Assembly (NCBI GenBank): GCA_937915755.1
Contig: CALGGR010000182.1
Coordinates: 1 to 54,315, forward strand
Source: an uncultured Fretibacterium sp.
GTDB lineage: Bacteria > Synergistota > Synergistia > Synergistales > Aminobacteriaceae
Length of the DNA stretch: 54,315 nucleotides
Reading direction: 5' to 3'
Shown here: positions 51,137 to 54,315 of the stretch, piece after piece
How the letters are laid out: every line of letters starts with the position of its first letter
Position numbering within the stretch: position 1 is the first letter of the stretch
Notes under the pieces: generated by a model
Databases searched by the model: none
What the model saw: the letters and a program-made list of their open reading frames with translations, nothing else
What the model was told of the DNA's origin: nothing
Made by a program: the position numbers and the translations under genes

Positions 51137-51844
51137 ATGAGCGGACTGTTTGATTTCGTTAGGGGATTTTTCGGACTTGCAAGCCCTGAGACAATTCCGG
51201 CAGATAATTATGTTCCGCAGCAGCATATTTTCACCGTTGAAACCTCTGAAGGGGAAGTGTGCAGTATTGACACCTCAGATCGCTCATCGCCATTCTACGG
51301 AACTGCATGGACAAAGATACTCACAGCCAGCGAGAACAATGACTTTGTTCGCGGACGCGCGACTTCCCGGTGTGTAAGCCGAGATAACCGCTTCTCAGGC
51401 TATACGGTCAATATCGACGGCATAGAGGCGTTCCTTCCCGCAAGCAAAGCCTCATGGTTTTATGACCCTGAGCATGATGCAAGCGGGAAATACATTGCCC
51501 TCAGCGTAGAGAATGTTTACACGAGCGGAACGAAGGCCGGGAAACTTGTAGTGAACGCATACAGGCCGATACGCTTCCTGAACAGCAGGCAGGGCAGGAA
51601 GAACTATCAGCCGGGCGGAACAGCATACGCCATCGCTATGGATTACGACAGATCATTCCTGATTTTCCCGTATCAGAAAGAGCAATATATATACGTGCCG
51701 CTTCATGAGGCGGTTAATTTTGCGATGAGCTTAGGGCTTGGGAATAATCCTGACATGTTCACGGGGCTTTGCTGGCATCTTAGCATAAGGAGCAGGAAAG
51801 ATAATCATTGCCTTGCTTCCCCGATTGATATTCTTACGGACTAA
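51137..51844 (+). CDS. S1-like nucleic-acid-binding protein of the E1/E2 operon
   Basis: The 235-residue product is unrecognised as a whole. Residues about 72-135 resemble an S1 RNA-binding barrel (RATSRCVSRDNRFSGYTVNI, then DGIEAFLPASKASWF and YIALSVENVYTSGTKAGKLVV), with the idGieaFLP pattern of S1 repeats. The C-terminal part (about 150-235) has aromatic strands and a final CWHLSIRS segment. RBS tggaggtgc precedes the ATG. It is the third gene of the operon with E2 and the RNase H-JAB-E1 fusion, and could guide the system to RNA or to ribosomes; this is inference. Confidence 0.7.
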   Translation: MSGLFDFVRGFFGLASPETIPADNYVPQQHIFTVETSEGEVCSIDTSDRSSPFYGTAWTKILTASENNDFVRGRATSRCVSRDNRFSGYTVNIDGIEAFLPASKASWFYDPEHDASGKYIALSVENVYTSGTKAGKLVVNAYRPIRFLNSRQGRKNYQPGGTAYAIAMDYDRSFLIFPYQKEQYIYVPLHEAVNFAMSLGLGNNPDMFTGLCWHLSIRSRKDNHCLASPIDILTD

Positions 51845-51897
51845 GCAAGGGGTGATTATTTGATTTTTGGGACAGTCTGACCAAAGCCCTTTTTTCG

Positions 51898-52053
51898 GTG
51901 TGAAAATGGCGATTTTTCAGCACATCTTCGCAGTAGGTCATTTTCACACTTTCTAGTGATTACAAGGCTTTATGAGTTCGTAAAATAAAACTTTGCGTAA
52001 TTCCCGCAACTATGATAAAATTCCTGATGTAGTAATCATGCGGCCTGTTGAGG
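51898..52053 (+). promoter_or_regulatory. CRISPR leader 3 with promoter
   Basis: A perfect 11-bp inverted repeat (GTGTGAAAATG 51898-51908 and CATTTTCACAC 51939-51949) replaces the hairpins seen in the other leaders. The promoter TTGCGT (51993-51998)-17-TAAAAT (52016-52021) is aligned with those of leaders 1 and 2. The GGTCGACTC block is absent and the region is more diverged than the others. Confidence 0.75.
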
Positions 52054-52209
52054 GTCACGAACCTTTCTGAAGAGGGATTGAAACTTCGAACTCACTGTTT
52101 CTGTTCGCCCAATTCCGTCACGAACCTTCCTGTAAGGGATTGAAACTATGGTACTTCCGGCTCAATGTACTTGTTGTGCGGCATGAACCTTCCCAAAAAT
52201 GGCTGAAGC
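52054..52209 (+). CRISPR. Mini CRISPR array 3 (three repeats, two spacers)
   Basis: Repeat 1 at 52054-52084 (31 nt with changes in the centre), spacer of about 32 nt, repeat 2 at 52117-52146, a second spacer of about 34 nt, and a degenerate last repeat from about 52181. All retain CGAACCTT...AGGGATTGAAAC-like ends except the last. The array ends in a fused terminator. Confidence 0.85.
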
Positions 52210-52234
52210 TCCCGAAGCAATCCGGGGGCTTTTT
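52208..52234 (+). terminator. Terminator fused to the last repeat of mini array 3
   Basis: GCTCCCG...CGGGGGC stem followed by TTTTT. Confidence 0.88.
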
Positions 52235-52242
52235 GTTTGCTC

Positions 52243-52266
52243 TTCACTCAAATGCCAATTATTCAT
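52243..52266 (+). promoter_or_regulatory. Island-specific promoter element before the glycine-zipper gene
   Basis: TTCACTCAAATGCCAATTATTC followed by ATAT. It matches the element at 45467 at nearly every base, so the tiny peptides and this gene are probably co-regulated. Confidence 0.6.
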
Positions 52267-52299
52267 ATCGGACACAATACACCTATGGGGGTTGTTACT

Positions 52300-52677
52300 A
52301 TGAAGAAGAATATTGCGGCTCTGTTGGTGTTCGTCATGGTCTTTGCTCTGGCTTCCCCGTCTATGGCTGCCTACCGTACTGGCTCTGCTGCCGGTGATGG
52401 CGTGGCCTATGGTGCTGGGGGCGCGGTCGTTGGCGGCGGCGCGTATGTGGCTGTTGCGTGGCTCTTCGGTGTGGTTTGCCCTCCTGCCGCGATTGCCAGT
52501 GCTGCGATTATTGGGGGCGCGTATCTCGGCTGGTATGGCGCGACCGAGCCCGACAAGACGCTCAAGAAGGATGTCGAGAATACCGTTGCGGCTGGCGTTT
52601 ACGGGACGGCTGCCGGGATTGAGGCGGCTGCTTTGATCGAGAAGGCTGCTGAGAATGCTCTCCAGGCTGCTTTCTAG
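52300..52677 (+). CDS. Small secreted or membrane glycine-zipper protein
   Basis: The 125-residue product has a signal peptide (MKKNIAALLVFVMVFALASPSMA). A glycine/alanine-rich hydrophobic region follows (GDGVAYGAGGAVVGGGAYVA, then WLFGVVCPPAAIASAAIIGG) that looks like a glycine-zipper membrane segment. The tail is alanine-rich and helical. Codon use is very GC-rich compared with its neighbours. A gggggtt RBS lies 8 nt before the ATG at 52300. No family is recognised; possible roles are a membrane-active effector or bacteriocin-like protein. Confidence 0.65.
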   Translation: MKKNIAALLVFVMVFALASPSMAAYRTGSAAGDGVAYGAGGAVVGGGAYVAVAWLFGVVCPPAAIASAAIIGGAYLGWYGATEPDKTLKKDVENTVAAGVYGTAAGIEAAALIEKAAENALQAAF

Positions 52678-52712
52678 CCCTGGAGGCCTCCCTTTTGACG
52701 AAAGGAAATAAA

Positions 52713-53792
52713 ATGCTTGAGAAAATACTCTCGTCGGATAATCTCAATCTTGCCTACACTAAAGTTGCACAGAACAAAGGAACTTACGGCATCGACGGTA
52801 TGACTACTGAACAGCTCCTGCCATTCCTCGAAGCTAACGGCGAATCGCTCAGGCAGTCCCTTCTTGACGGATCTTATATCCCTCAGCCTGTCCGTGCCGT
52901 AAGAATCCCAAAAGGTGGCGGAAAGTTCAGGACTCTCGGAATCCCCACAGCGATTGACAGGTTCATACAGCGCGCAATCGTCCAGGTTCTCATGCCTCTG
53001 TATGATGCTGAGTTCTCAGAGGCAAGCTACGGTTTCAGGCCGGAAAGGAGCGTCGAAGATGCTGTGAAAAAATGTCTGAACTATATCAACAACGGCTTTA
53101 CATGGGCTGCTGATATGGACTTGGAGAAATTCTTTGATTCCGTGTGCCGCGAAAAGCTCATGGAAATTCTAATCAAGGACATTCAGGACGACCGCGTTAC
53201 AGACCTCATAGGCGCGTACATAAATTCAGGCATCATTGAGGACGGAAGACCTTCATTCACTTCCACAGGGATACATCAGGGCGGGCCTCTTTCGCCGCTT
53301 CTGGCCAACATAATGCTGAATGAGCTTGATTCTGAACTCACAAGGAGGCATGAAAATTTCGTGCGCTATGCTGATGACATGATCATATTCTGCAGGAACA
53401 AGCCCTCTGCGTATCAGGCCCTTAAGCATATTGCCCCGTACATAGAAGGGAATCTTTTGCTGAGGATAAACGAGGATAAGACCGCCATAACCCGCGCTGA
53501 CAATGTGAAATTTCTGGGCTATGGCTTCTTCAGGACTTCTGACGGATACAGAATCAGGATTCATGAAGACTCTGTTGCAAACATGAAGGAGAGAATCATC
53601 GAGCTTGCCGGAAAAGATGAAAGTAAAATACGGCAGTATATCGCGGCATGGATCGCGCATTACAGACTCGCGGACATCGTAAAGTTCCTGGATGACAATG
53701 AGGAATGGATAGGCGATTCCTTGATGTCATTGTTCGTGAATATATGGCTCAGTCAGCAGGAAAGAATCAATTTTCACCCAAACAGACAGTAA
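52713..53792 (+). CDS. Free-standing group II-type reverse transcriptase
   Basis: The 359-residue product has the full set of group II-type RT motifs: VRIPKGGGKFRTLGIPTAID (RT2), SEASYGFRPERSVEDAV (RT2a/3), ADMDLEKFFDSV (catalytic Asp), GIHQGGPLSPLLANIMLNELD (RT4), VRYADDMIIF (RT5, YADD) and NVKFLGYGFF (RT7). A short thumb/X-like region ends IAAWIAHYRLADIVKFL...WIGDSLMSLFVNIWLSQ. DNA-binding and endonuclease domains are absent. I see no intron domain V next to it, and no cas1. RBS aaagga precedes the ATG at 52713. It may be a defence-associated or domesticated RT linked to the CRISPR island. Confidence 0.88.
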   Translation: MLEKILSSDNLNLAYTKVAQNKGTYGIDGMTTEQLLPFLEANGESLRQSLLDGSYIPQPVRAVRIPKGGGKFRTLGIPTAIDRFIQRAIVQVLMPLYDAEFSEASYGFRPERSVEDAVKKCLNYINNGFTWAADMDLEKFFDSVCREKLMEILIKDIQDDRVTDLIGAYINSGIIEDGRPSFTSTGIHQGGPLSPLLANIMLNELDSELTRRHENFVRYADDMIIFCRNKPSAYQALKHIAPYIEGNLLLRINEDKTAITRADNVKFLGYGFFRTSDGYRIRIHEDSVANMKERIIELAGKDESKIRQYIAAWIAHYRLADIVKFLDDNEEWIGDSLMSLFVNIWLSQQERINFHPNRQ

Positions 53793-53803
53793 ATATTACG
53801 AAC

Positions 53804-54050
53804 GGGGGCGACAGGATTTCGACGGCTCACGGAGGGTTTGAACGAGCAGGCCGGATTACGCCCGTAAAATCCGTCAACATTCCGGGCAAAAATAAAAGTC
53901 AACAACTATCAGCTCGCGGCTTAGTGCCGTTAACGTCAGCATGTGAATTTTCCGCCGGTTTAATGCTGATGTCATCAAAGTACGCGCACGGATACCCCTA
54001 GCTTTAGCTATGGGGAGGAAGTGCGCTAATTTACTTTACTTTTTCCACTT
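53804..54050 (+). ncRNA. ssrA: tmRNA (5' and messenger part; 3' end unresolved)
   Basis: The 5' end GGGGGCGACAGGATTTCGACGG is the standard tmRNA start. The tag frame begins at GCA (53886) and reads AKIKVNNYQLAA, ending with TAG at 53922-53924, a typical LAA-ending degradation tag. Pseudoknot-like sequences follow (CCCCTAGCTTTAGCTATGGGG, then GGAAGTG...CACTTCC to about 54050). The 3' half of the tRNA-like domain, which should pair CGCCCCC with the 5' end, is not found up to 54315. The end coordinate given is only the limit of recognisable tmRNA. The gene rescues stalled ribosomes with SmpB. Confidence 0.9.
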
Positions 54051-54089
54051 CCACTTTTAAAATATAAATACATAGCAATATGGGTGTTC

Positions 54090-54315
54090 TGTTGAAGAAC
54101 GGATAACATACCCAACGGTCTTAGAGCCGTTTTTAGGTTGGCAAGTCCCCTTTGTGCCGAGCGCATAAAAATTGTCAGGCAGGCAGTGGAGGAGCAGGAG
54201 AAACGCAATGTAAGCGGGTAAGGTGTAACAGCCTTTACCGGATAGAGGCTAATGTAAACTAGCCCCGGCGAATAAGGGTATTCTGGAGCGGTAGTATGCG
54301 TGTCCAGACGTTAGG
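54090..54315 (+). other. Structured non-coding sequence running off the window
   Basis: About 225 nt without a coding frame contain several hairpins: GTTCT-GTTG-AAGAAC, AACGG-TCTTAGAG-CCGTT followed by TTTT (about 54113-54137), GGTAAGG...CCTTTACC and GGCTA...TAGCC. The GGATAGAGGCTAATG...TAGCCCC segment reminds me of HEARO-type (IscB guide) RNA, but I cannot confirm it. Alternatively the last 30 nt (GTAGTATGCG...GACGTTAGG) could be the start of the missing tmRNA T-arm, in which case tmRNA carries an insertion. Confidence 0.35.

Noticed and set aside
52713..53792. Diversity-generating retroelement
   Set aside because: The RT4 motif is the group II-type QGGPLSPLLANI, and I see no template/variable repeat pair or DGR target protein nearby.
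52713..54315. Complete group II intron around the reverse transcriptase
   Set aside because: No domain V-like hairpin is found after the RT and tmRNA begins 11 bp downstream, so there is no room for an intron 3' end.
54060..54315. Group I intron in tmRNA
   Set aside because: The conserved P, Q, R and S core sequences of group I introns are not visible; the identity is left open.

Overview
The window looks like chromosomal DNA from a flagellated, diderm, probably anaerobic bacterium. The mix of a tripartite tricarboxylate (Tct) transporter, a GltS-type symporter, flagellin and RseP with moderate GC content is what I would expect from a gut or rumen Synergistota relative. That placement is an inference from gene content, not a proven assignment.

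Left part (1-15.3 kb), mostly housekeeping and surface functions: two small CsgG-like secreted proteins, GAPDH, a very large flagellin behind a textbook sigma-28 promoter, tRNA-Val, a family of duplicated membrane-anchored coiled-coil proteins (three genes and one wreck) around a MalY/PatB-type PLP enzyme, a structured leader in front of rseP-ispG, and a 1364-residue secreted protein with eight putative-Ig (He_PIG-like) repeats.

Middle part (15.3-27.9 kb), a catabolic and transport island: a minus-strand operon (DRE-TIM aldolase, 2-hydroxyacid dehydrogenase, TctC-like binding protein), a LysR regulator, a DASS/SLC13-type permease with a DUF6282-type hydrolase, and a six-gene minus-strand operon (metal-dependent amidohydrolase, GltS, HD hydrolase, TctC, TctB, TctA). 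A nearly identical 16-bp dyad precedes three of these transcription units and is the likely LysR operator.

Right part (28-53.8 kb), a defence island and the most interesting section. It holds a complete type III-B Cmr complex (cmr1, cas10/cmr2, cmr3-6), cas6, a CARF-RelE-like effector, and three CRISPR arrays (one of 35 spacers and two tiny ones) that share a leader, a promoter and a terminator fused to the last repeat. No cas1 or cas2 is present. Divergent from cas6 is a tightly overlapping four-gene operon: a CARF-HD protein, a single-chain fused beta-beta-prime RNA polymerase with all catalytic motifs, an acidic unknown protein, and a sigma54-type AAA+ ATPase whose GAFTGA loop is degenerate and which lacks a DNA-binding domain. 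I read this as a candidate cyclic-oligoadenylate-controlled accessory transcription system, and I know of no described equivalent. Between the second and third arrays lies a ubiquitin-like conjugation operon: an E2, a single-chain RNase H-JAB-E1 fusion, and an S1-like protein. Tiny hydrophobic or amphipathic peptides, a glycine-zipper protein and a free-standing group II-type reverse transcriptase complete the island. Four of its transcription units share a TTCACTCAAAT...TTATAAT promoter element.

The right edge carries tmRNA (ssrA), whose 3' tRNA-like end could not be found, followed by about 220 nt of structured non-coding sequence running off the window.
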